Below are positions 47,640 to 58,195 of a DNA stretch of 64,000 nucleotides, in pieces. The stretch comes from Drosophila miranda (taxonomy: Eukaryota > Arthropoda > Insecta > Diptera > Drosophilidae). The notes beneath the pieces were generated by a model. It was not told the origin of the DNA, did not search any database, and saw only the letters and a list, made by a program, of their open reading frames with translations. The stretch spans positions 3,968,001 through 4,032,000 of the forward strand of contig NC_046677.1 of NCBI RefSeq assembly GCF_003369915.1, in the 5' to 3' direction. The position numbers and the translations under genes were made by a program. Positions within the stretch are counted from its first letter, which is position 1; each line of letters begins with the position of its first letter.

Positions 47640-48330
47640 TGTACTGGTCGCGGATTTATCGTTAAAATATACCGTCCGACCCACAGAAATATACCGAAAC
47701 ATACCATCTCATTTTTAAAATATACCGACGAATTCAAGTTCTGTTATACATATTCTTCGTTTTTGATATTCCGTGGATTATTATTAACTATATAGAACAT
47801 TTAGCCATGCCCACATAATTTTATCCGATTAATGAATCTATTTTCCAAGTGACTAGTTTTTTTTAAACACTTGCTTTTATTGCATTTTGACTAAAACAAG
47901 GTTTAAACAAAATAGTTCAACAAAAAAAACAGTCTCAGTGTTGCTGGTATTTGAAGACATTTAGGCATTTGAATACCCTATTTCGCTAATTTAATATGAA
48001 GATTTAATATTATTAATTAATTAAGACCTTTTCGCAAACTGATATATTTTAGACATTTTCATGAATATGATTGATATCTTGCATATATATATATCTCGAT
48101 TCTGATACCTATTCTTGGTCTCTGTAAGAATACAATGAATTGCAAAATGTCGTTGTGATATTTAAAACAGAGACTAAGTTGTTTTTGCCTTCTTTGGAGC
48201 CTGGGATGACAAACATTTTGTCAATTCTATAACATCCATTTCCACAGGGTATGCAAATGTTGCTCAATCCGCGCAATGTTGAGGAACAGTGCTGCTCGAT
48301 TTCTCGGCACATGAGTCTGGCCCATACAAA
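47640..48330 (-). repeat. Dispersed GGTATATTT repeat, longest copy
   Basis: Sits in the intron between the first two alternative first exons of AIG1-like gene B. From left: aaatatacc units, the gacgaattcaagttct block, gatattccgtgg, then catgcccacataattttatc (as at 59860 and 60085), and tgcttttattg...gtttaaac. A distal part (48060-48250) is repeated at 60330-60550, with shared blocks such as cctattcttggtc and gcctgggatgacaaaca. No open reading frame; non-autonomous. Confidence 0.75.
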
Positions 48331-48373
48331 GTGAATGTTGTCAGAGTTTTCAGAGCTGTCGTGTTTTGCTTAC

Positions 48374-48565
48374 CGCACAAATAAACGTTAAAAACTTGAA
48401 TTTTCCAGCAAAGGGGACCGTATTGGGCATCTGTATGGTGTGAAAAATGTATACACCATAGCAGAACTGCAGGACGGCCGTGACATGCAGCAATAATTGC
48501 ACCGCCTTATTGAAGCCCGGTGATGTGGCTCCTTTGCTCTTCGACTTCGTCTTGGGCTTGGCCAT
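48374..48565 (-). CDS. Alternative first coding exon 2 of AIG1-like gene B
   Basis: 64 codons, MAKPKTKSKSKGATS to GKFKFLTFICA, then a donor GCG|GTAAGC in phase 0. It aligns with exon 1 of gene B: a first membrane helix (LLLHVTAVLQFCYGVYIF) and the catalytic-Thr motif KFLTF. No further family exons lie between it and gene B exon 1, so alone it would be truncated; splicing to 47122 keeps the frame. The alternative reading is a decayed partial duplicate cut off by the repeat that follows. Confidence 0.7.
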
Positions 48566-49150
48566 GTTTAATGTTAAACTTCCGAATGCCAGATACGTAC
48601 TGATTAGCCGCCGCAGTCCAGCTACTAACGGCAGTTGCACTTGTATTTCATATATGTACATATGTATGAGTTCTGTTCTGATACTGATAAGGTTGGGCCG
48701 GTTCGCTTATCTGTCGCAACCGCCGCCGTGGTACAAAGTATGAATTGACAGAAGTTAATTTGAGAACTTGAGAGCAGTACTTAATCCGCTTTGAAAAGCC
48801 TCAACCTCTAAACCGCCCTCCACCCTCTTGAGTGTTCTTTCAACTGCTGTCCCTCCGCCCCCAATATGATGAAGGGGATGTGCCGTGTATCCTAGAAATA
48901 GATGCATATATTTGTGACAATACAATAGCTCTTCGACGTTCAACGCAACTAACGGCAACTATCGATTCCATTAGGTGCCTCTGAAGGTCAGGGGGCAAGG
49001 TCAGCGGAAAGCTACGTGTGGCTACGTCACGAAAGGCCCACTAACTGTATTATCAAATGTCATTAGCCAGTAGAGGTTTTTTTTTTTTTTGTTGTAATTT
49101 ATCGATTGGTCTCTGATAATATAAATAACCAAACAATATATGCTTTAATG
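48566..49150. other. Spacer between alternative exon 2 and Amnionless
   Basis: No coding sequence recognised. Presumably contains the promoter of the 48565 exon and the 3' UTR of Amnionless. A T12 run lies at 49079-49090. Confidence 0.4.
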
Positions 49151-50725
49151 CTATATTTGCGCCTCCTCATCCGTTTCGCCCTCTGAAGATTCCAAATTGA
49201 TTTCGGTTAGCTCCTGCTCCTCCACACTACAGTTGTCCAGGTCACCGGTCTCCATTTTAGCAGCAACCATCAAATCTGGCTGATCCTGAGGTGATTCTTT
49301 GGAAGCCTCCGCTCTGGAAGATACCTGTGCAGCCCCCTGCTTGAACATGGGATTGTCAAAGGACCTTTCCCTCACCTCATCGTTGCCGGGATCGTAGCCC
49401 ATCACAGTAACGCGATCCACACCAACAACACCGCTGGGAGTGTCATCGTTGGAGCCGCCACCAGCTACCACATTCTCAAAACGATTGAAGAGGGGATTAC
49501 GGCGCAGCCTCACTCCCAAGTGACGCCACCGCCAGCGACGGGGATCGTGTATCCATTGGGGAATGCGGTTCAGGTAAGGATTCTCCGGCATAAAGTGGGC
49601 CAAAATAATGACACTCACAACGCCCACCAGGGCCATGCAAAAGAGTATCAGGAGGACGGAGGCAAAGCTGACATTCGGGTTGTGTGGACGACCGGATGAC
49701 TTCAGCTCTAAGCCACTCTGCTTGGCCAGAAACTTGCTCTGATTGCGATGCTCGGACAGGTATTGCATGAACTCAACACTCCTCTCGCTATAGCCACCCC
49801 GATCCGTGACAATGGCCTGAAGGAAACTGCCATACTGCTCAGAGCTCACATAATCCACATGGAGTTGAATCTCAGCCGCCAAATCCTGCTTGGTGATCAT
49901 TGAATTGAGTTGGTTTTGCAGGGTCTTTCGATCCTCCTCGGAGCAGTGCTGCCGGGGCATCGTAAGAACAGCACCGCAGATCAGGCAACAGGAACCAAAG
50001 GGACGAACTGGCGAGAGGCAATGAGGTGCTTCGCACTGCTCCTGGACATTATGGCAAACAGGCTCGATGAGCCGATCAAAGTCCTTGTGGCAGCCACACA
50101 ACTCTCCGCGGTAGTACTCCACCTGGACATGCCGAGCATTGTGAAAGAGGAACCTTCCCAGATCTCGGGCTAAGAGCTGCTCCAAATAGAACTTGGAGAT
50201 GGAGGAGCCAGCTAGAATCAATTGCCCCAACCGGAGGTGCTGCACATTTTCCAGATCGAAGGCGAGTGGAGCATGACCCTTGACAATGACCTGCTCATCG
50301 TCGCAGGGCACCCGCTCCAACTCCGGGACGGGGGATGATACACTCTTCGATATGTCCGCCCATTTCCAGGTGTGTGGATCAAACCATTTACTTGATTTTG
50401 GCGGCTTCAAAAGGGCTGTTTTTTCATCGCTGTCACATTTGGCATTCCTTGGAGCGCCAAAGGTTATGGTAGACTCCTCAGCAATCAGTATGGCCCCATC
50501 CCTAGGGAACACTATGCCGTCAATGGAGATTTCCTCAGGCAGTGGAAGAACAGCAGGAAAATACTTGGGAAACACCACCAAGTCTTCCGGACAGGGCATA
50601 TAGTCATCCACCCAGGCGGAAGGACTATTGAAGTCTGCACCACCGCTATACCACTTTGTGGCTGTCGCAACTTGGCCAGTGATCAAGATTAGGCCCACAA
50701 TGGGCAACGGCACCGACCACCACAT
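49151..50725 (-). CDS. Amnionless: Amnionless, cubilin co-receptor
   Basis: Type I membrane protein that carries cubilin to the surface and drives endocytosis; in flies the pair takes up protein in nephrocytes. Intronless 524-residue frame, starting at the ATG at 50725 (MWWSVPLPIVGLILITG, a signal peptide); the upstream TTG is rejected. Features: an extracellular domain opening TKWYSGGADFNSPSAW; a cysteine cluster with ELCGCHKDF and GSCCLICGA (a von Willebrand C-like module); one membrane helix at about residues 351-376; and a cytoplasmic tail with the endocytic sorting signal FDNPMF (about residue 455), the FxNPxF type that binds Dab2/ARH adaptors. The acidic C-terminus ends DEEAQI. It lies on the same strand as, and inside the long intron of, AIG1-like gene B. 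Confidence 0.95.
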   Translation of the reverse strand: MWWSVPLPIVGLILITGQVATATKWYSGGADFNSPSAWVDDYMPCPEDLVVFPKYFPAVLPLPEEISIDGIVFPRDGAILIAEESTITFGAPRNAKCDSDEKTALLKPPKSSKWFDPHTWKWADISKSVSSPVPELERVPCDDEQVIVKGHAPLAFDLENVQHLRLGQLILAGSSISKFYLEQLLARDLGRFLFHNARHVQVEYYRGELCGCHKDFDRLIEPVCHNVQEQCEAPHCLSPVRPFGSCCLICGAVLTMPRQHCSEEDRKTLQNQLNSMITKQDLAAEIQLHVDYVSSEQYGSFLQAIVTDRGGYSERSVEFMQYLSEHRNQSKFLAKQSGLELKSSGRPHNPNVSFASVLLILFCMALVGVVSVIILAHFMPENPYLNRIPQWIHDPRRWRWRHLGVRLRRNPLFNRFENVVAGGGSNDDTPSGVVGVDRVTVMGYDPGNDEVRERSFDNPMFKQGAAQVSSRAEASKESPQDQPDLMVAAKMETGDLDNCSVEEQELTEINLESSEGETDEEAQI

Positions 50726-52764
50726 GATGCCAAACGAATGAATCTTCAACTGAATTTTGTTTGTGATTTTTCAGAAATTTGTTCCCTCTGTATTTGGGGG
50801 CGTTGCGTTTGTTTGGATATCACGAGAACATTCCCCCATTCCAGACTGAATGCTACATAAATATAGATAACAATCAAGATCGAAACCCTTCAGCGAGAGC
50901 AAATAAACTAAACCAATGGGACAGGCACAGCTAAACAAAATCGGTTGTCATAGAGTATTCAAAAGTAGGGTATACTCTATATTTTAAGGGGTTTTGTAAA
51001 TGGTAAATGTCTAAAGAAAGATTATAGAGTATTGTTAAGAATAATCTGTGAATCCATGTAGATTTCATTGTGAGAAAGACTTGGGAATGTTAATGCCACT
51101 TTTTACCAAAGATTTCCAAGAGAAAAGTTTACATTCTTTGAAACATATTATAGCATAGGAGTGAAGAAGAAGTAATAAATTCCTAATGAATTATTTCTTA
51201 CTGGATATATATCGTGAAACTCCAAGAAGTCGAATGCAAGATCTTAAATCTTAAGTATTCGATATTTAAAGGTTGTAGATAGCATGTGTGGTATTTGCAT
51301 ATTATATATTTATTCGAAAACAGAACAAATTAGTCGACTTTTCAGAGCCTCAGATCACACTCCCGGATTCCATAAATTCGCTTTATAAATATCAGACTAA
51401 TAAATCGTTGGAAATCAACAAAACGACTCACCAATCAACAAACATAAATATGTATCTATGTATCCGTACATTGTACGTTCCCTATATATAAGATTCTATA
51501 TCTGTAAACATATGTTTTGTTTTTTTTTTGTATCTTCCTCTTAGATATATTTTGCTTTGCTCCAACAATGCAATTATTTGCCAGAAAATAGTTGAAGTTT
51601 ATTTTTTTATTTTGATTGCGCTGATATAAACAATTATCCCTCCGTCCGTCCCGGCATACACGGAGGCGCTTGACGGAAGCTATTGAAATTCCCAAAAAAA
51701 AGAAGAACAAAAAATAGTAGCAGCTAAAAAGTTTAGAACCGGATGGTAAATGGTATCGAAATATTGCTCGTGGGACTACATAAAAGCAATTTGCTAAAGA
51801 ATAAATGAAAAACGAGTGCAGATCTATAGATATGGAGCACTTTATGCTCACAAGATCAAAGCGTTGAAAGAGGGCGTAAAGAAGGTGGGCGGGGAGGGGG
51901 ATTAATCAAGGGCAGGCAAGGTTGTTCAATAATAAACTGAAACTTAAAAACTTTCCTAGATAAAAACCTCAAGGAAAATTCATAGCCAAAACGTGTGCCT
52001 CCATATCATTTTTGAATAAATGCAGAGTAATTGCCTTTCCCTGATGACAGCAACCCCTCAAACATTTAGCCCATCATTTCATTGGTTGCTAAGTGGATGT
52101 GAGAAATATTCAATAACCGATCGATTTTCTAAGCAATTTTAACGATATGTAAATTAGTTTTGACGCCTGCCAACCAGCCCAGACAATACCGCACTCGTAC
52201 CATAACCATACCATTGCCCACCCATCCCCCAAACGAACATTCGCCCCAATAAGATAATCTGGCATTCGTCAGTACCATACATTTTTGGTTGGTCCGGTCG
52301 GCGAACATCTGAGCAAATAAATATTGTGCGAAGAGAAGAAATGAAATGATTTCTCAGAAGATTCTGCAACGACAACAACACAACGAAAAGTGCAATGGAA
52401 ATGAGGAATGCACCGATTTTCGTATCGCTCCATAGCGCCACAGATATGGGCAAAAAGTATGTAGAATTAATAAATAAAGAAAAGAAGAGTGCGAGTGGGA
52501 GTGGGAGAATACAACTTGAACAACCTCAATGAGCAGACAAACAAATAAACATATGGCAGACATAAATGGGGAATACCGAGAGAGCACCAGCAGATACAGG
52601 AATAATAATAATCATTTTTTCTGCACAGCACACTTGAAATAACCAAAAGCTGGCCGCATTTCCGTCGCATTTTTAATGGTCATGATACATATATGCAGGG
52701 GTATGGGCAGGGGCAAGGCAGGGGCAGGGCAGGGGGTATATAAATGATCCATAAATCGACTCAC
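50726..52764. other. Amnionless upstream region / intron of AIG1-like gene B
   Basis: About 2 kb, AT-rich. No coding exon, RNA gene or mobile element recognised. It should hold the Amnionless promoter. Confidence 0.45.
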
Positions 52765-52962
52765 CAGGGACCAGTAGGATAGAAATTTAACCTTCTGGGG
52801 CAGTGAATCCGGTACCAGGCGACGACTCGCTGTAGTCTTGAGCTTGTAGCTGCGCTGTATCTCGAAATGGCTATAATAGAGGCCATAGGCGAACTGACCC
52901 AGGGCACACAGATGAATGATTGTCACAAATAAACGCGACTTGTATAGCTCCACTTTGGTCAT
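52765..52962 (-). CDS. Alternative first coding exon 3 of AIG1-like gene B, with Ser in place of catalytic Thr
   Basis: 66 codons from MTKVELYKSRLF to KVKFLSYWSL, then donor CTG|GTGAGT in phase 0. It has the same architecture as the other two first exons: a helix (IIHLCALGQFAYGLYY), then the active-site strand. Here the strand reads KFLSY rather than KFLTF, so the catalytic Thr is replaced by Ser. To make a whole protein it must splice over Amnionless to the exon at 47122, more than 5.6 kb away. The start is the ATG at 52962; an in-frame TTG at 53004 is rejected. Confidence 0.65.
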
Positions 52963-54480
52963 CCTGTCTATACGTATATTTGAATAACTATAAACGAGAG
53001 CCAAAACAAAAGGGGGGAAACTTCAGTTTGCAGCTCCTTGTGAATAAATAAAAAGAACGTAAAAAGAGGCTACGAAAGTGTGGGGCTTTGAAGCTAAAGG
53101 TAAGTTACAAGTTCGTGCCGAAACACCTCTCTGTAACACCTTCCTCTCGTCAGACCTCTTCAGACGTTAGGCCAGCCCAAAGCGCGCACAAATTTAAATC
53201 AATATTTGCGTCACTGACATAAATATTTAAACCCACAAAAGACAAGAAACTATGGGTCTTGAAACACAAACAACACACAAGAATTGCACAAATTGAAGTT
53301 CCCTGTGGCTTTCGAAGTGTTTATGGTGTACATATGTTAATAACTTAATGGTTTTTTATGCCCGTTAAGAACTATTGTTGATTGTTTTTTTTTTAATTTT
53401 GATTTCTTCTTTAAACAAATCACAAAAAACCAGCGCACGCCAATATCGCACGCACGTAAAATATTTCTCTTGTTTTTTCCTTTGTTGTTTTGTTTGTTCT
53501 TGTATCTGAGATTTTCTTTATCCCCTGGTGGCTGGTGGTGTTCTCCTCTTCGTGTCAGCGGCACTACTGAAAACTGAACGTGTGGAAAACTGGAGTCGCA
53601 CTGTGGACCGGGCTAAATGTTACTCATACGCCGCATTGGCTTTTGTACTGTGTGGTTGTACTTGTGCTGTTGCTTCTGTTTCGGTTTTGGTTTCGGTTTT
53701 GGTTTTGGTTTCATTATTCCCTTTTCTTTTGTTGGTCGTGCGCATGTCCAGAATTGGGGAGCTGCGTGCCTATTCCAGGGGTTTGGGCCCTTCCTTTCCT
53801 TTCCTTTCCTTATGCGTTACCGTATGGATGGCCACATTTGTTAATGGCCAATAATCTGAATGAATCGCAACCAGTAGAGACACATACTATGGCAGCTCAT
53901 CAGCTTATTTCCACAGCAGACAAACAAACTGAGGAGCATCATGCAGCAATATCAGCGTTAGAAATCAGCTAACACGATAACATACTATATTTAGATAATA
54001 TTTTAGTCATTGCGTCAAAGCCAGAGATAAGAAAATAGCCAAGGCAGTGCCATTTCTAGTTTGAATAGTTCATAGTAGCGCGGGCTAAATCGATGGATGG
54101 CTTTCGATTGATAGTTAATCGCTTTGTGGTGGGTGGTATTTGGGATATTTTTTTGCATCGACATATATATAAATTATTTTTGTTGCCAGGAGCACCCGAT
54201 TCGATGTAAAGAGAAGGCTAAAACTCTGTTCTAACTGACTGAACAATTCGAATACCAAATCCCACCGAACCGATTCGGTTCCCTCTTCATGCTAGTGCAT
54301 AGTACATCTTTTAAGCAACAAAATGGCAGTACGAGCACGACTTACCTCACACTTGCTGATCATTATATGTTATATTCAAGTCCCAGATCCTGGGCGGACT
54401 TAAAAGCCGGTGTGCTGCATTTTCTTTTCGGCCCAGACAACCCCGGACAACGGGTAATAAATCATCGGTTTCTCTGACGG
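52963..54480. other. Intergenic; no gene recognised
   Basis: Upstream region of the distal AIG1-like exon and beyond. Contains a GGTTTTGGTTTCG-type simple repeat near 53680-53710. Open frames here are low-complexity Phe/Val/Leu runs without support. Confidence 0.45.
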
Positions 54481-54489
54481 AGTCCCAAA

Positions 54490-54890
54490 AACTCAGCGGC
54501 AAACTCTAGGCAGCTCTAAAAGAGTCTGCCAGCATGGAGGCACTAGACACCCTAATCCGACAAGCTCAGTGCGGATCTATTGGGATCCCAGTCACCAAGG
54601 TATCGAAGGAAATAAGTCTGCGGACGTTCTGGCTAAGGAAGGCGAATGGCTGGCGGAATACAGAACCTTCAGAGCCACTCAAACCATGTGCAAAGAACGC
54701 AATGAGAAACTCAGTCAAAACTTACTGCATCTACCATGGAAGGACTGCAGAATGTTAGTGGTAATAGTCGTACTAGTCAGTCAGAGGCAACTGTAAAAAA
54801 CCTGTAACCAAACCTTATCCATGTGAGCGGACAACAAAGACATTGAGCACTTCATAACAGTCGCTCGGAAAAGGCGAAGCGAAGCCCTGA
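54490..54890 (+). mobile_element. Degenerate LINE remnant (RNase H region)
   Basis: One frame (54569 onward) reads VRIYWDPSHQGIEGNKSADV followed by LAKEGEWLAEY. This is the RNase H core of Drosophila non-LTR retrotransposons (the usual pattern is v-x-W-V-P-G-H-x-G-I-x-G-N-E-x-A-D). The preceding 80 bp encode matching N-terminal RNase H sequence in a shifted frame, and no reverse transcriptase is attached, so this is a short dead fragment. Subfamily is not determined. Confidence 0.7.
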
Positions 54891-55085
54891 CATGTATGTT
54901 CGTGGGCGTCGGGATGCTTTGTTATATATTTATTTGTTATATTTCGTTCTAGACAAAAAAAAACCGAACATCAAAACTTTGAATAAAGACATGTGTAATT
55001 TAAGCACGTCTGATATATTTTCGAATGTAAACCAATTATGCTTGTAGCGAGTATCAAACTTGATTTACAGAGAATCATCGGGTAG
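54891..55085. other. 3' flank of the small Cys-rich gene
   Basis: AT-rich, non-coding. No clear element apart from possible poly(A) signals on both strands. Confidence 0.35.
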
Positions 55086-55661
55086 TTAAGCGTTCTCTAT
55101 CTTACGGATCTCAGATCTCGGATCACAGGTCAAATCAGATTCCTTGATCTTGTCGCGACTCGCCGAACAGTAGGGACACTGGCGAAAGTCCATCAGGAAA
55201 GTCTCCTATGGGCACATGTGATGTTAGACCATAACCAACAGTAAAGAAAGACCTAGGAAAGAACTCACCATTGGATGCTTCTCGCATATTGTGGCAACAC
55301 GTCCACGGAAGTAGTGGCGGCAGCGACTACACTCGAGGGGCTTCATCGGACGCTCGCATATGCATTTCTTAACAATGTCATTCTTCGATTCCACATCGGA
55401 CTCGAACTCCTGATCTATTTTGCACAGATTTTTGTAGCCGCTCACGAATGCGTCTTTTTTGACCTGCATGTTATTCTTCTGGCCAAAAATCTTTCGTGCC
55501 GGACTGCGGTATGACACGTCACGCAGCGAATTTCCGTTCAGATTTACGTAAATCGAGTTAAGACGGGTGAAAATTGCGTCTTGATCTGTTCCCTCTTATA
55601 CCGGAATTGTAAGAATAATTAGCCCCACCGCACACTTGTGTTCAATGAAAGTCTTACCCAT
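55086..55661 (-). CDS. Conserved small putative zinc-binding protein, function unknown
   Basis: Three exons: 55658-55661 (ATG plus one base), 55269-55594 and 55086-55205. Introns have GTAAGA/TATAAG and GTGAGT/CCCATAG ends, and the frame closes at 149 residues ending IRKIENA. The C-terminal half has paired cysteines and histidines: KKCICERPM, ECSRCRHYFRGR, ICEKHPM and RQCPYCSASR. This looks like a treble-clef or zinc-ribbon fold with about four metal-binding pairs. The N-terminal half is polar (SLRDVSYRSPARKIFGQ). I do not recognise the family with certainty. The 4-nt first coding exon is inferred from the donor and ATG and is the least certain part. Confidence 0.7.
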
Positions 55662-56299
55662 TTTTCTTCTGATTTATAACACGACTTTATGTTCAGCAAT
55701 AAGAATAAATCCGACCTCAACTAATGCTTGATTGAATGTTCCGAATTACAATCTACTTTACACAGCTTACTTATCCAATGCAAATCACCTCGAGAATTTT
55801 CTAAGCTCAAAGACAAATGACGCCTTTTGCAAAGCCCACTTTTATTTTCAAGTAACGGGGCTGCTGAACGTTAATTGAATACCGATGATCCCAGCTCCCA
55901 ACAGAGATTACGAATTGTTTATTCCTTCTGAGAGCATATTTCATATATATATTTTCTCGGATAAGCGGCCCGAGGCCTTAACCTCTTTTTTGTGTCCTGC
56001 GCCTCTCTGGTGATTTAAATCAGTTGTCGCGCGCTCCCTCTTTTTGAACTCTTTTTGCTGTTGCCGGATCGATACTGCATCCACGATCGCGTGCATCGCG
56101 CCAGCAGCTGGTACATTATTTACCTACCCACATTTTTACGATTTACGACGTACTTTGCGATCTTCTCCTCTAACCCCACCAGGTAAAGTTATTAAGTAAT
56201 AATTTATTCATTTACTTTATGTAAGTCTTCCTTTCAATTTAGCAGGTCGGCCCATTGTGTGGCCCGGAATACCTCTTGCGTGCACGCGGACACCGATGC
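55662..56299. other. Intergenic left of the tandem array
   Basis: Promoter side of the small zinc-binding gene. No other coding sequence seen. Confidence 0.4.
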
Positions 56300-57215
56300 A
56301 GCACTCCGATCGGCTGCCGTATCGCTGAGATATAGCGTGCAGAAAAACCAGTATCTCAAAGATATGCACATCCAAATCTTCGGAAAGCTTTATCCCACAC
56401 AAATAGGGCCAGATCGGTGCAGGACCTACTCTACCAAGACCGTGGGGATCCTGCCTGTCGACTGCCATCAAAATCTCGATTTTTGGCAAATTTAATGATG
56501 TAACGATAATGATAATGATTTTTTGCGAAAATCGTGAAAAAATGGATGTCCTTTTTTCGGATGGCAGTCGACAGGCAGGACTGTCCCGATCACGAAAAGA
56601 CATACCACGCCCCGATCGGCTGCCGTATCGCTGAGATATAGCGTGCATGGGAAAAACCAGTATCTCAAAGATATGCACATCCAAATCTTCGGAAAGCTAT
56701 ATCTCACACAAATAGGGCCAGATCGGTGCAGGACCCACTCTCCCAGGACCGTGGGGATCCTGCCTGTTGACTGCCATCAAAGTCTCGGGTTCGGAAATGA
56801 GGCCGATTTTTGGCAAATTTAATGATGTAACCATCATGATGTTTTGCGAAAATCGTGAAAAAATGGATGTCCTTTTTTCGGATGGCAGTCGACAGGCAGG
56901 ACTCTCCCGATCACGAAAAGACATGCCGCACTCCGATCGGCTGCCATATCGCTGAGATATAGAGTGCAGAAAAACCAGTATCTTAAAGATATGCACATCC
57001 AAATCTTCGGATGGCTATGCTATATCTCACACAAATAGGATCAGATCGGTGCAGGACCCACTCTCCCAGGACCGTGGGGATCCTGCCTGTTGACTGCCAT
57101 CAAAATCTCGTGTTCGGAAATGAGGCCGATTTTTTGAAAATTTAATGATGTAACCATCATGATTTTTTGCGAAAATCGTGAAAAAATGGATGTCTTTTTT
57201 TGGGATGGCAGTGTG
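56300..57215. repeat. Tandem array of three ~305-320 bp units with internal inverted repeats
   Basis: The landmark gatcggctgcc(g/a)tatcgctga recurs at about 56309, 56613 and 56936, giving periods of about 304 and 323 bp. Units are about 90% alike by eye; the last is truncated. In unit 1 a 21-bp arm at 56449-56469 is the exact reverse complement of 56560-56580 (90-bp spacer); unit 2 keeps it with one change. Open frames in the units are read-through of the repeat and look non-coding. Confidence 0.85.
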
Positions 57216-57421
57216 AGAAACGAATTATATGTTCGAGTATTTTTCGGTTTTTTTGTATATTTCGGTATATTTCTGAGGGTCGATAAGTCCGATAAAATAT
57301 GAACGGCTGGTATTTTACTTTCAAAATCATGTCGTAATTACTCTATAAACTGTTCAAACAAAACTTTTAACAAACAAACAAAATTACAACTGTGGGCTTA
57401 ACAAGTAAAATAATTGTAAAA
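57216..57421 (+). repeat. Partial GGTATATTT repeat upstream of the PET117 gene
   Basis: Contains ttttcggtttttttgtatatttcggtatatttctgagggtcgataag-type sequence (57230-57290), the same blocks as at 3060-3120. It lies within 200 bp of the PET117 start codon, so it probably overlaps that gene's promoter. Confidence 0.6.
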
Positions 57422-57842
57422 ATGTCGCTGACCTCAAGGGTTACCCTGGGCGTGGCGGTGACCGTTTCCAGCGCCATAATAGGTTATGTGCATTATAAAC
57501 AATCCGAAGACCGGTAAGTGGACCAAATTCATGAATGAACCTATAACATAACCAATGATTGCATTCCGTTCCAGTCTCAAACTACACGAGGGTGTTATAC
57601 GCGACGTGGAGCAGCAGCAGAGGCGTAAACATGAAAACACCTATACGCTCCAGCAACAAATTGATATGACAAAGCAATTGAAGGCACTGGAGGCTTCTTC
57701 GGCGTCACCAGAGCCGCAGGCGCAGTCGTCTCCGGCGGAATCGCAGCCGGCGCAGGTGGAGAAACAGCCCAAGAGTCCTGCATCAAATCTTAAAGCTCAT
57801 CCCACCGCTCAGGAAGCGCCACCCAGCCAGCCCACAGATTGA
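57422..57842 (+). CDS. Pet117: PET117 homologue, cytochrome c oxidase assembly factor
   Basis: Small mitochondrial protein needed for assembly of respiratory complex IV. Exon 1 is 57422-57513 and exon 2 is 57575-57842, joined by a 61-bp GTAAGT/TTCCAG intron in phase 2; total 119 residues. The N-terminal half matches PET117: MSLTSRVTLGVAVTVSSA (membrane/targeting helix), HYKQSEDR, then LHEGVIRDVEQQQRRK and ENTYTLQQQIDMTKQL. The C-terminal 45 residues are an Ala/Pro/Ser/Gln-rich tail not present in the human protein (81 residues). Convergent with U2af38; AATAAA at 58071-58076. Confidence 0.9.
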
Positions 57843-58195
57843 GTTAAAAATTCTATATAGTCCACAAATTTTGTATACGATTAAGTACATGCAGTGCAGT
57901 AAGAGAAACGGAAGACACACCAGATGGTGCATTTGTTTGGTTTTTGTATATAGTATTTACTCAATTTTTATTATTACGAATGTGTGTATAGTAATTACAA
58001 TCCTAATGGGCGCTCGGTAAAGTATTTAGCAGGGGGTTTGTACATAGGTGGTGAAGACCCCTTTCTTCTAAATAAAAAACAATTAGAAGGAAACTGAACG
58101 TCGAAATAAAATACACGAATTGGCGACTCTTGTCCGTTTTCCCGTTGTCCATTGCATTGCCGTTTGCAACATGATGCTGAAGAAAGTCTAGAAGA
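57843..58195. other. Overlapping 3' UTRs of PET117 and U2af38
   Basis: 353 bp between convergent stops, with plus-strand AATAAA at 58071-58076 and a minus-strand AATAAA near 57967-57972. The two 3' UTRs should therefore overlap by about 100 bp. Confidence 0.5.

Noticed and set aside
56217-57002. Open frames of 100-155 codons in the tandem array
   Set aside because: The same peptide recurs because the DNA unit repeats; there is no ATG in a sensible context and no known domain.
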